NCBI GenBank assembly: GCA_004173355.1
Contig: SEAD01000018.1
Coordinates: forward strand, 1 to 64,000
Source of the DNA: Chitinophagaceae bacterium
GTDB lineage: Bacteria; Bacteroidota; Bacteroidia; Chitinophagales; Chitinophagaceae
Direction: 5' to 3'
Length of the DNA: 64,000 nucleotides
The notes under the pieces were generated by a model. The model did not search any database. It worked only from the letters and a program-made list of their open reading frames with translations, and was not told the DNA's origin. The translations under genes were made by a program, and so were the position numbers. Positions 34,346 through 42,176 of this stretch are shown here, in pieces. Each line of letters begins with the position of its first letter. Position 1 is the stretch's first letter.

Positions 34346-35161
34346 TTAGTTGGATTTGTAGTTTTTCGGTACGGAGAACGGGAAACTTAACGTTTCATTA
34401 AATTCATATGATTTGAAATCCAGCTTGATATCGAGGTTTGTTTTCTCTGAAACCGTTATCCGGCGCTTGGTCGCGAAGGCAGGGCCCTTCTTGGTTTCGT
34501 AATCCGAGTAGTTCAGGTTGCAGGTCCGGCTGCGTTTGCTGTCAATATCGTCCAGCTTGCTGTTGTCAATCCGCGATTCAGCATTCAGCGTAAGCAGGTT
34601 TTTGAAAAACTCCCCGATGCTCAGCAGTGATACGGTATTCGCGTTGCGGGAAAAGGACACAATATTGCTGTCCACAAACACCGGGTTTCCGATCAGGATA
34701 TCCTGGAGTGTGGTGAGTGTGAGTGGCAGTTTTGTGATCTCCTGCAGGTAGGCCACACTGCGCAGCGTCACCACCTTGTCCTGTTTGTTGATCAGTTTCA
34801 CCGAATCTTTTGTGATGTAGGCGCGGAGCCCTTCAATGCCAAACACGGCCGTCACCGAAATCCAGATGACGCTGTCTTTGTACATCCGGAGGTTGGCATT
34901 CACATCATATTTTTTTCCATCGGTACCCTGGTAGTCTACATTCACCTTGGCAGAAAACGTGGTGTACTCAATACGATTGGCCCTGAGTTTTGCAGCAGTC
35001 TCCCGGATAAATGCCGCCGAATCAAACGCTGGCTGGTCGGGCTGTGGCTTCACCACCGCAACGCTGTCTTTCCGCACAATCGCGGTATTGATTTTTTTAG
35101 TGGAGCGGCAGGCAGCAAGCAAGGAGAGGGAGGCCAGGAGAAAGAACAATGATCGGATCAT
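34346..35161 (-). CDS. DUF4292-family lipoprotein
   Basis: A 271-aa predicted lipoprotein with lipobox LLAACRS (Cys18) after a hydrophobic leader. The body (VNVDYQGTDGKKYDVNANLR, DSVIWISVTAVFGIEGLRAY, then KINKQDK-type strands) is a LolA/LolB-like beta fold found in the DUF4292 family of Bacteroidota. A role in lipoprotein or envelope assembly is possible but unproven. It sits directly upstream of the EnvC-like gene and downstream of dut on the same strand. Confidence 0.8.
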   Translation of the reverse strand: MIRSLFFLLASLSLLAACRSTKKINTAIVRKDSVAVVKPQPDQPAFDSAAFIRETAAKLRANRIEYTTFSAKVNVDYQGTDGKKYDVNANLRMYKDSVIWISVTAVFGIEGLRAYITKDSVKLINKQDKVVTLRSVAYLQEITKLPLTLTTLQDILIGNPVFVDSNIVSFSRNANTVSLLSIGEFFKNLLTLNAESRIDNSKLDDIDSKRSRTCNLNYSDYETKKGPAFATKRRITVSEKTNLDIKLDFKSYEFNETLSFPFSVPKNYKSN

Positions 35162-35172
35162 TAGCTGATTTT

Positions 35173-35616
35173 TTACTGTTTGCCGGTATGGCCAAAACCG
35201 CCGGCGTTACGTTCAGTGGATTCCAATTCCTGTACCAGCTTCCAGCTGACCTGTTCCACCTGCTGGACAACCATCTGTGCCACCCGGTCGCCGGGTGACA
35301 ACACCTGCGGACCATCGGAAAGATTGATCAGTATGACTTTGATCTCACCCCTGTAATCGGCATCGATCGTGCCGGGAGTATTCAGGCAGGTGATTCCCTG
35401 TTTCACCGCAAGACCACTCCGCGGCCGTACCTGGGCTTCATATCCAACCGGAAGTTCTATAAAAAGTCCGGTAGGTATGAGTGTGCGCTGGAGCGATTGC
35501 AGGGTGACGGGTTCTTCGATATTCGCCCGGAGATCCATACCGGATGACCCTTTCGTGGCATATTCAGGCAATGGATGCGCCGAGTTATTGATGATTTTCA
35601 CTTCGATGGTAGCCAT
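35173..35616 (-). CDS. dut: dUTP diphosphatase
   Basis: Trimeric dUTPase hydrolysing dUTP to dUMP, 147 aa. All five motifs are present: [10 protein letters not shown] (I), [11 protein letters not shown] (II), [11 protein letters not shown] (III), GDRVAQMVV (IV) and the C-terminal [12 protein letters not shown] (V, here RNAGGFG for the usual RGxGGFGSTG). ATG 35616 gives the usual N terminus. It lies 11 nt upstream of the DUF4292 gene and 47 nt downstream of ispF. Confidence 0.95.
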   Translation of the reverse strand: MATIEVKIINNSAHPLPEYATKGSSGMDLRANIEEPVTLQSLQRTLIPTGLFIELPVGYEAQVRPRSGLAVKQGITCLNTPGTIDADYRGEIKVILINLSDGPQVLSPGDRVAQMVVQQVEQVSWKLVQELESTERNAGGFGHTGKQ

Positions 35617-35621
35617 GTTTA

Positions 35622-35629
35622 CAAATATA
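35622..35629 (-). promoter_or_regulatory. -7 box (TATATTTG) 5 nt before dut
   Basis: On the minus strand TATATTTG fits TAnnTTTG exactly and ends 5 nt before the dut ATG. It would give a transcript with almost no leader. Confidence 0.45.
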
Positions 35630-35663
35630 GGGATTGTTGGCTTTAAGGGTAAGCACCGGGAAA

Positions 35664-36146
35664 TCAAACCCCACGCTCCAGCAGGATGCTGGCATAGGCA
35701 ACCAGTCCCTCTTCCCGGCCAACAAAACCCATCAGTTCTGTGGTGGTTGCTTTGATCGACACATCTTCGGTAGTGAGTCCGCAGATCCGGGCAATCACTG
35801 ATTGCATTTCGGGAACATAGGGTTTGATCTTCGGCGCCTGCAGGCAGAGGGTGGAATCGATATTGATGATATTGTACCCCTTGTCGCGCACGAGTGTAAC
35901 CGTTTTTTCCAGGAGGATCTTGCTGTCAATATTTTTATACGTGCTATCTGTGTCCGGGAAATGCTGGCCGATATCACCGAGGCTGGCGGCGCCGAGTAAA
36001 GCATCGCAGATCGCATGCAGCAGTACATCCGCATCACTGTGTCCGAGCGAACCCTTGTGGTGCGGGATCTTCACGCCTCCGATCCAGAGATCACGTCCTT
36101 CTGCCAGCTGATGAAAATCGACCCCTGATCCAATGCGGTATCCCAT
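35664..36146 (-). CDS. ispF: 2-C-methyl-D-erythritol 2,4-cyclodiphosphate synthase
   Basis: Fifth enzyme of the MEP isoprenoid pathway, 160 aa, forming the cyclic diphosphate with release of CMP. Zinc and substrate motifs are [40 protein letters not shown] and GDIGQHFPD. The C terminus has [23 protein letters not shown] 36146 is preferred over an in-frame start five codons upstream. It is followed by dut on the same strand. Confidence 0.96.
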   Translation of the reverse strand: MGYRIGSGVDFHQLAEGRDLWIGGVKIPHHKGSLGHSDADVLLHAICDALLGAASLGDIGQHFPDTDSTYKNIDSKILLEKTVTLVRDKGYNIINIDSTLCLQAPKIKPYVPEMQSVIARICGLTTEDVSIKATTTELMGFVGREEGLVAYASILLERGV

Positions 36147-36168
36147 ATTTCTTTTTCGCAAATATCAC

Positions 36169-36194
36169 AAAAAAAAGGCCTGCAGAAGCAGGCC
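36169..36194 (-). terminator. Terminator after porV
   Basis: Reading the minus strand: stem GGCCTGC, loop TTCT, GCAGGCC, then a run of eight T (36176-36169). It lies 27 nt after the porV stop and before ispF. Confidence 0.9.
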
Positions 36195-36220
36195 CTTTTC
36201 TATTGGAAGTTGACTTGTTA

Positions 36221-37354
36221 TTATTCGCCGGCACTGCTGCCACCATCGAGATCAAACAGTACAGAAAAACGTACGGTGTTTGAAAGCGGGTTACGGGTAG
36301 TTCCGCTACCTGAAGGAGCCAGGTAAGAGAAGTTCAGGCCAAATACGTTGTACTTAAGACCAATACCCGCTGTGAAATATTTACGGTTACCCTTGTTTTT
36401 GTCTTCAAAGAAATAACCGGCGCGGAGTGCAAACTGGTTGTTATACCAGTACTCAGCACCAAGCGAGGCGTTGGCCTGACCGGGGAAATCGCTGAATGAA
36501 CTGCCCCAGCTGCTTACTACACCTTTGCTGCGGTAGTCGGCAATGGCTGCAGGATCATTGCTTTCGAGTGCAGGAACCAGCAGTTTGTTGAGGTCCACAC
36601 CGAAAGTGATTTTATTCTGCTCATCAAAGGCCTTGTTCCAGGTGGCACCGATACCAAAGTTGGCAGGGATGAAATCACGCTGGTCAGCATTATCGGTGTA
36701 GGCAATTTTACCACCGAGGTTGGATAAGGCAGCACCAAAGGTGAAACCGTCGCCGGCTTCAGACTTGCCATCGTAGTACAGGCCGATATCACCGGCAACC
36801 GTGCTACCCACTTTATAGGTATTACCACCGGAAGCAGCACCTGACGCCAGGTCAGAGTTGATATACCGGAGGGACACACCCAGACCGAGTTTCTCGGAGA
36901 GTTTGCGGGAGTAACCGAAATCCAGGCCGAATTCACGGGGTTTACCGTTGCCGGTAAGGTTGCCGTTCTGGTCAGTAAACTGGATATTGCCAAGGCTGAA
37001 GTAGCGGATGCCACCGGTAATTGCTTGGTTTTCATCCAGTTTGTAGTAACCCGAAGCAGAAAGCAGGTAAACATCGTTTACCAGTTGTTTCAGCCAGGGA
37101 GTATAAGTTGCAGAAATTCCGCCTTTGCTTTGGTTAAAAGCGACTTTACCCATGTTCCAGAAGCCGGAAGCGGCATCTGGTGATGTGGCCAGCCCGAGTT
37201 CACCCATTCCGCCCGCACGGGCATCAGGGGAAATACGAAGGAAAGGCACAGCGGTGGTGACAACATTAATGGGCTGGTCCTGTGCTTTAAGGGCAGGCGA
37301 CAGACCTGACATGATTAGTAAACAGGCAGTTAGCTTTGAAGCAGTTGAATTCAT
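36221..37354 (-). CDS. porV: Type IX secretion outer-membrane protein PorV (LptO)
   Basis: FadL-like outer-membrane barrel of 377 aa that shuttles cargo from the SprA translocon to the attachment complex of the type IX secretion system. After a signal peptide come VPFLRISPDARAGGMGELGL and TSPDAASGFWNMGKVAF, the family's characteristic N-terminal motifs. VSLRYINSDLASGAA and a C-terminal GLNFSYLAPSG strand follow. It is transcribed divergently from gldJ across a 323-nt gap, placing two gliding/secretion genes side by side. Confidence 0.93.
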   Translation of the reverse strand: MNSTASKLTACLLIMSGLSPALKAQDQPINVVTTAVPFLRISPDARAGGMGELGLATSPDAASGFWNMGKVAFNQSKGGISATYTPWLKQLVNDVYLLSASGYYKLDENQAITGGIRYFSLGNIQFTDQNGNLTGNGKPREFGLDFGYSRKLSEKLGLGVSLRYINSDLASGAASGGNTYKVGSTVAGDIGLYYDGKSEAGDGFTFGAALSNLGGKIAYTDNADQRDFIPANFGIGATWNKAFDEQNKITFGVDLNKLLVPALESNDPAAIADYRSKGVVSSWGSSFSDFPGQANASLGAEYWYNNQFALRAGYFFEDKNKGNRKYFTAGIGLKYNVFGLNFSYLAPSGSGTTRNPLSNTVRFSVLFDLDGGSSAGE

Positions 37355-37677
37355 CAGATAGTGTATTTAATTATAAATGTATCAATTTGGGTTAGAAATC
37401 GACACAAGAAGGCTCGTTTCCGGACCACCGTCCGGGTTTTTCCAGATTCGAAAAACGGCATAGCAAAAGCTTTATTGTATTGTTAACAGTTTTTTTTCCA
37501 GACACAGGTGCCTGAAGACCAAATAGTTGTTTGTAGTTGATTTCCCGGCCCGGATAGGTAGTTCTCCGTAGGCGGTACCAAACCTGCGGTATATCTTTGC
37601 CAGCGGAACCGATTTTTTGCCCCGATTACAATAAATCTTTGTCCTATTCCGTTAAAAATGTTCCAATTCGTCGGTTT
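37355..37677. other. Divergent porV-gldJ intergenic region
   Basis: A 323-nt gap without a credible gene. For gldJ it holds TATCTTTG at 37592-37599, a full match to TAnnTTTG, and a second weaker box near 37633-37640. For porV, the minus strand carries TACATTTA at 37381-37374. A T-rich stretch (37488-37498) lies between. No operator-like inverted repeat was recognised. Confidence 0.5.
37592..37599 (+). promoter_or_regulatory. -7 box upstream of gldJ
   Basis: TATCTTTG matches the Bacteroidota -7 consensus exactly and would give a leader of about 70 nt before the ATG at 37678. No clear -33 TTTG is present at the usual distance. Confidence 0.4.
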
Positions 37678-39243
37678 ATGAAAAAAACACTAAGCGTGAA
37701 AAACTTAATTATCCTATTATCCTGTGTGGTGCTCATCAGTTCGTGTAAAGGCAAGGGCCTTTTTTCGAAGAAAAGTGCTAAATCAGATGTAACCGGCTGG
37801 AATTACAACGATAAAGATCGTGGTGGTTACCAGGTGGCGAAATCAAAAGACCAGGCTACAGGCCCGGGTCTAGTATTTGTAGAGGGTGGTACCTTTACGA
37901 TGGGTCAGACCGAAGAAGACGTTATGGGCGAGTGGAATAACATCCCCCGCCGTGTATCGGTCCCTTCGTTCTATATCGATCGTACGGAAGTTGCCAACGT
38001 ACACTACCGTGAGTACCTGTACTGGCTGACGAAAACATTTGATCCTACCGATCCCGTTAACGTTCCCATCATCGAAGGTGCACTTCCCGATACGCTGGTA
38101 TGGCGTAGCGAGCTGAGCTACAACGAACCGATGGTTGAATATTACCTGCGTCATCCGGGCTTCAACTACTACCCTGTAGTAGGTGTGAGCTGGAAGCAGG
38201 CCAGCGACTTCTGTCTCTGGAGGAGCGACCGTGTAAACGAAGGCATCCTGATCGATAAAGGGTTTGTCAATAAACAAAGCGTAAACGGCCAGCAGGGCAG
38301 CAATAACTTTACAACCAAGTCATACCTGTTTGATCTCTACCAGGCAGCCCCGGGTAAAGGTGCTACTTCCAAGAAGAGCAACCCCCTCCGTACTGCACAG
38401 GGCCAGGCAAGGACCAAGGTTTCCATGGAAGATGGTTTCCTGCTTCCTGATTACCGCCTGCCTTTCGAAGCTGAGTGGGAATATGCTGCTTATGGCCTGA
38501 TCGACCAGAACCCGCGTCCAACCAAAAAAGAAGGTAAACGTGGTGAGGAACTGGTTTCCAACAAACAGATTTACCCATGGTCTTCCAACGTGAATGGCCT
38601 TCGTGAGAACCGTCATGGTAGCTGGCAGGGCCAGTTCCTTGCGAACTTCAAACGTGGTAATGGTGATAACGCCGGTGTGGCTGGTGGCCTGAATGACCGC
38701 GCATTCTACACCGCTGAAGTAACTACGTTCATGCCGAATGGCTTTGGCGTGTACAACATGGCAGGTAACGTAAGCGAGTGGGTACAGGATGTGTACAGGC
38801 CGCTTTCTTCCCTCGACGTGGATGATATCGCTCCGTTCCGTGGTAACAAATACACCAAGATCTATAAAAACGATGCAGGTGAAGCTGAAATCAATGACAC
38901 TACCGGACGTATCCGTACAGTGGATGTGACTGATGCAGAAAGCAAAAACCGTCGTAACTACCAGCGTGGTAACGTTATCAACTATCTTGATGGTGATACT
39001 ACCTCACAGGCGACTTACGGTTACGGTGTAACCACACTCGTGAGTGATAAATCAAGGGTATATAAAGGTGGTAGCTGGAACGACCGTGCATACTGGCTGA
39101 GCCCGGGCACACGCCGCTTCCTCGAAGAAGACCAGGCACTGAGCACACTCGGATTCCGTTGCGCAATGGATCGCATGGGCAGTCCTGAAGGCAACGGCCG
39201 CAAGGTTGGCCAGAGCTTCCCGACAAAAAGACAAAAACGCTAA
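37678..39243 (+). CDS. gldJ: Gliding motility/type IX secretion lipoprotein GldJ
   Basis: Outer-membrane-associated lipoprotein of 521 aa with a formylglycine-generating-enzyme/sulfatase-modifying fold. Signal and lipobox: LLSCVVLISSCKGKG. Family motifs are PGLVFVEGGTFTMGQTEEDV, FYIDRTEVANVHYREYLYWL, YPVVGVSWKQASDFCLWRSD, RLPFEAEWEYAAYG, GVYNMAGNVSEWVQDV and SRVYKGGSWNDRAYWLSPG. In Flavobacterium GldJ stabilises GldK and other gliding components and is needed for type IX secretion. The start at ATG 37678 begins the signal peptide; the frame is open 27 codons further upstream. Confidence 0.93.
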   Translation: MKKTLSVKNLIILLSCVVLISSCKGKGLFSKKSAKSDVTGWNYNDKDRGGYQVAKSKDQATGPGLVFVEGGTFTMGQTEEDVMGEWNNIPRRVSVPSFYIDRTEVANVHYREYLYWLTKTFDPTDPVNVPIIEGALPDTLVWRSELSYNEPMVEYYLRHPGFNYYPVVGVSWKQASDFCLWRSDRVNEGILIDKGFVNKQSVNGQQGSNNFTTKSYLFDLYQAAPGKGATSKKSNPLRTAQGQARTKVSMEDGFLLPDYRLPFEAEWEYAAYGLIDQNPRPTKKEGKRGEELVSNKQIYPWSSNVNGLRENRHGSWQGQFLANFKRGNGDNAGVAGGLNDRAFYTAEVTTFMPNGFGVYNMAGNVSEWVQDVYRPLSSLDVDDIAPFRGNKYTKIYKNDAGEAEINDTTGRIRTVDVTDAESKNRRNYQRGNVINYLDGDTTSQATYGYGVTTLVSDKSRVYKGGSWNDRAYWLSPGTRRFLEEDQALSTLGFRCAMDRMGSPEGNGRKVGQSFPTKRQKR

Positions 39244-39264
39244 GAGTTCCTTCCCGACAATATC

Positions 39265-39294
39265 AACCCTCCGGATTTTTCCGGAGGGTTTTTT
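39265..39294 (+). terminator. Terminator after gldJ
   Basis: Ten-bp perfect stem AACCCTCCGG/CCGGAGGGTT with loop ATTTTT and a T-run to 39294, 22 nt after the gldJ stop. Confidence 0.92.
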
Positions 39295-39307
39295 ATTCCC
39301 GCTAACC

Positions 39308-39315
39308 TACTTTTG
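39308..39315 (+). promoter_or_regulatory. -7 box (TACTTTTG) 4 nt before murF
   Basis: TACTTTTG is an exact TAnnTTTG match. It lies between the gldJ terminator and the murF ATG (39320), leaving 4 nt. Transcription from it would begin at or next to the ATG. Confidence 0.5.
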
Positions 39316-39319
39316 TTGT

Positions 39320-40606
39320 ATGCAGATTGAACAGTTATACGAGATTTATAAAAAATACCCATCGGTGCAGACCGATACCCGCAAACTGAAAACCGGCGAT
39401 ATCTTCTTTGCACTGAAGGGTGATAAATTCAACGCCAACAAATTCGCAGCCGCTGCACTGGAAGCCGGCGCCGCTTACGCCGTAATCGATGAACCGGAAT
39501 TCATACACGGTGACCGTTTCATACTGGTGCCCGATGTACTCACCGCACTGCAGGACCTGGCCGCCTACCACCGTGCCCGGCTTGACATCCCCGTTATCGC
39601 CATTACCGGAAGCAATGGGAAAACAACCACCAAGGAACTGGTGCATGCGGTGCTTTCGTCCAGTTTCCGCACCTCCACCACCGAAGGCAATCTCAACAAC
39701 CATATCGGCATTCCCCTCACCCTGCTGAAGATCCCTGCGGATGCGCAGTTCGCAGTGGTGGAAATGGGAGCCAACCACCAGAAAGAAATTGAGTCCTATT
39801 GTGTGTACGCCAATCCAACCCACGGCCTGATCACCAACGCGGGTAAGGCACATCTCGAAGGGTTCGGCGGACCGGATGGTGTGATCAAAGGCAAAGGCGA
39901 ACTGTTTGCCCATCTCCGCAGCTTGCAGCATGGGATTGCATTCGTTAACTGGGATTATGATTACCTGCGTGAACTGAGCAAGGGCATCAGCGGCATCATC
40001 AAGTACGGAACCGGGGATGATGCGCATGTATCCGGTCATGTGGTGAAAAATGATCCCCTGCTGGAAGTGGGATTCAGTACGGGTTTCAGCGGGGACAATA
40101 TCCGCACGCAACTGGTAGGCGAATACAACCTTCCCAATATCCTGGCAGCAGTCACCATCGGTAAATATTTTGAAGTACCGGAAGAAAATATACAACAGGC
40201 CCTGCAGGAGTACGAACCATCCAACAGCCGCTCGCAACTGGTGAAGACGGGCACCAACCAGGTAATCCTCGATGCATATAATGCTAACCCGAGCAGCATG
40301 AAACTCGCCATCGAAAACTTTTCCAATGTGGATGCACCGGAAAAAGTGCTGGTGCTGGGAGCAATGGCCGAACTCGGGGAACATAGCCTCGATGAACACC
40401 GGCAGGTACTCGAACTCATCGGCAAATACCAGTGGAAAGATGTGGCGCTGGTGGGCGGTGATTTTTTAAATATTAAACACCCTTACAATTCCTTTGCCGA
40501 CTCTGAGCTCGCCCGTGACTGGTACCGTAAACAACGGTACAACGATACGTTTATACTTGTCAAGGGAAGCCGCAGTACAAAAATGGAAAAGGTGATTGAA
40601 CCATAA
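39320..40606 (+). CDS. murF: UDP-MurNAc-tripeptide-D-Ala-D-Ala ligase
   Basis: Adds the D-Ala-D-Ala dipeptide to the muropeptide precursor, in the cytosol. Mur ligase features: N-terminal domain with VQTDTRKLKTGDIFFALKGD, ATP loop VIAITGSNGKTTTKELVHAV, NNHIGIPLTLL, VEMGANHQKEI, and the C-terminal EYEPSNSRSQLVKTG and DAYNANPSSMKLAIENF. Length 428 aa is normal. The start at ATG 39320 avoids a 38-codon extension running back through the gldJ terminator. A permease gene follows 1 nt after its stop. Confidence 0.95.
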   Translation: MQIEQLYEIYKKYPSVQTDTRKLKTGDIFFALKGDKFNANKFAAAALEAGAAYAVIDEPEFIHGDRFILVPDVLTALQDLAAYHRARLDIPVIAITGSNGKTTTKELVHAVLSSSFRTSTTEGNLNNHIGIPLTLLKIPADAQFAVVEMGANHQKEIESYCVYANPTHGLITNAGKAHLEGFGGPDGVIKGKGELFAHLRSLQHGIAFVNWDYDYLRELSKGISGIIKYGTGDDAHVSGHVVKNDPLLEVGFSTGFSGDNIRTQLVGEYNLPNILAAVTIGKYFEVPEENIQQALQEYEPSNSRSQLVKTGTNQVILDAYNANPSSMKLAIENFSNVDAPEKVLVLGAMAELGEHSLDEHRQVLELIGKYQWKDVALVGGDFLNIKHPYNSFADSELARDWYRKQRYNDTFILVKGSRSTKMEKVIEP

Positions 40607-40607
40607 C

Positions 40608-41405
40608 ATGGAGATCTTCGGTTACATTGCTTCGGTATTTATCGGCGTGTCACTCGGACTGGTTGGCAGCGGCGGCTCTATCCTCACCGTGCCTGTGCTG
40701 GTATACCTGATGTCCGTGAACCCGCTCCTGGCCACAACCAGTTCACTGTTCATCGTTGGTGTAACCAGCCTCGTGGGTGGCATCCGCGCCTACTTAAAAC
40801 ACCTGGTCGATTTCAGGGCTGTGTCGGAATTCGGGATCCCCAGTATTTTCTCCATCTTCCTGACCCGTCACTACCTGCTGCCGGCTATCCCCTCCCCCAT
40901 GTTTTACATCCGGCACGAAGCTGTGTCGCGGGAAATGTTCCTGATGATCGTTTTCGCCGTGCTCATGCTTGGTGCCTCCATCTCGATGATCCGGAGGATT
41001 CCCGAACCTGAAACCGGCACGCATCCGGAAACAGCCCCTTCCAGGGCATTGCCGGTGATCCTGATCGGACTCATAATCGGGTTGATTACAGGACTGCTTG
41101 GTGCCGGAGGCGGCTTCCTGATCATTCCCACGCTGGTGCTTTTCCTGAAAATACCTATGAAAACCGCCGTGGGCACCTCGCTGCTCGTGATTGCCATCAA
41201 CTCCCTTTTCGGATTTCTCTTCAGCCTGAAACAATTTACCTACGACTGGATGCTCATTCTGAGCTTCACCGGACTGGCCATCATCGGCATTTTTGCCGGC
41301 AGCAAACTTTCCGAACGCATTCCCCCGGCTTCGCTGAAAAAAGGATTCGGGTGGTTTGTCATGATCATGGGCATATACATTATTGCCCGGGAACTTTTCC
41401 TTTGA
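40608..41405 (+). CDS. TSUP/TauE-SafE family permease
   Basis: Inner-membrane protein of 265 aa with about eight transmembrane helices in two related halves. Each half has a Gly-rich entrance: SLGLVGSGGSILTVPVLVYL and GLITGLLGAGGGFLIIPTLV. These are the hallmarks of the TSUP (sulfite exporter TauE/SafE) family, whose members move sulfite, sulfonates or organic acids. The substrate here is unknown. ATG 40608 starts 1 nt after the murF stop, so expression is probably coupled to murF; a TTG start 12 nt earlier is possible. Confidence 0.88.
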   Translation: MEIFGYIASVFIGVSLGLVGSGGSILTVPVLVYLMSVNPLLATTSSLFIVGVTSLVGGIRAYLKHLVDFRAVSEFGIPSIFSIFLTRHYLLPAIPSPMFYIRHEAVSREMFLMIVFAVLMLGASISMIRRIPEPETGTHPETAPSRALPVILIGLIIGLITGLLGAGGGFLIIPTLVLFLKIPMKTAVGTSLLVIAINSLFGFLFSLKQFTYDWMLILSFTGLAIIGIFAGSKLSERIPPASLKKGFGWFVMIMGIYIIARELFL

Positions 41406-41455
41406 GTCAACCTTATAATGCGGACCTTTGCAGCTCACCAACTACCATTACCGGC

Positions 41456-41914
41456 ATGAGCGGACAAAAAGCAAGCAGGGGATATTTTTCATCAGCACTC
41501 GGATGCCGCTGCCCGCGTTGCCGTGAAGGGAAACTCTTTACCAACCCGCTGACCATCAAACTGAAAAAAAATATGGTCATGAATCGCTTTTGTCCCGTCT
41601 GTGGCCAGGCCACCGAGATAGAGGTAGGTTTTTATTACGGCACCAGTTATGTCAGTTACGCCCTTACAGTGGCCATCAGCGTGGCTACACTCGTGGCCTG
41701 GTGGGTATTTATCGGCCTCGGACTGGATGATAACCGCTTCTTCTACTGGCTTGCCTTCAACGGCGTCTTCCTCCTCTTCCTCCAGCCCTGGCTGATGCGC
41801 ATCAGCCGCAGCCTTTGGATCTCCTGGTTTGTTTCCTATGACCCCGACTGGGAAACAAATGAAGCACCCGATGTGTCCGAACGAAACAACCCTGACCAGG
41901 CTAACAACTGGTAA
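41456..41914 (+). CDS. DUF983-family zinc-ribbon membrane protein
   Basis: A 152-aa protein with two cysteine knuckles (CRCPRCREGKLF and FCPVCGQATEIE) that probably form a zinc ribbon on the cytosolic side. Two transmembrane helices follow (YVSYALTVAISVATLVAWWV and WLAFNGVFLLFLQPWLM). This is the DUF983 layout; function unknown. The ATG at 41456 is preceded by GACCTTTG (41423-41430), one base off the -7 consensus. A strong terminator follows, ending the murF-led group. Confidence 0.82.
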   Translation: MSGQKASRGYFSSALGCRCPRCREGKLFTNPLTIKLKKNMVMNRFCPVCGQATEIEVGFYYGTSYVSYALTVAISVATLVAWWVFIGLGLDDNRFFYWLAFNGVFLLFLQPWLMRISRSLWISWFVSYDPDWETNEAPDVSERNNPDQANNW

Positions 41915-41950
41915 TTCGTATCATTTACCAGTGTTTACCCATACGATTTT

Positions 41951-41974
41951 AAGCCCTTCACGAAGGGCTTTTTT
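41951..41974 (+). terminator. Terminator after the DUF983 gene
   Basis: Eight-bp stem AAGCCCTT/AAGGGCTT, loop CACG, then TTTT continuing the stem's final TT (six T in all), 36 nt after the stop. Confidence 0.88.
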
Positions 41975-42104
41975 ATGACCCCTCTTTAACGTTTTGTGTA
42001 CATATACGGGATGGTGACCGTATTTTCAGCAGATTCTAATGTCTGTAATGAATTGTCAACCAACTGATTAATTTTTTATCCCTATAGTAAAAGCCCGTAG
42101 GCGC

Positions 42105-42135
42105 TTGCACCCACCGTATTTTCCGTATACATTAG
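42105..42135 (+). promoter_or_regulatory. Promoter of the large secreted repeat protein
   Basis: TTG at 42105-42107, 20-nt spacer, TACATTAG at 42128-42135 (one mismatch to TAnnTTTG). It would give a leader of roughly 35 nt before ATG 42177. Confidence 0.4.
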
Positions 42136-42176
42136 CTGAGTATTTGTACCAGTCCCAACCCTTAGAAAAAACAACA

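Noticed and set aside
39335-40399. 354-codon open frame on the minus strand across murF
   Set aside because: It is fully antisense to murF, which has all Mur-ligase motifs; the translated product shows no family pattern.
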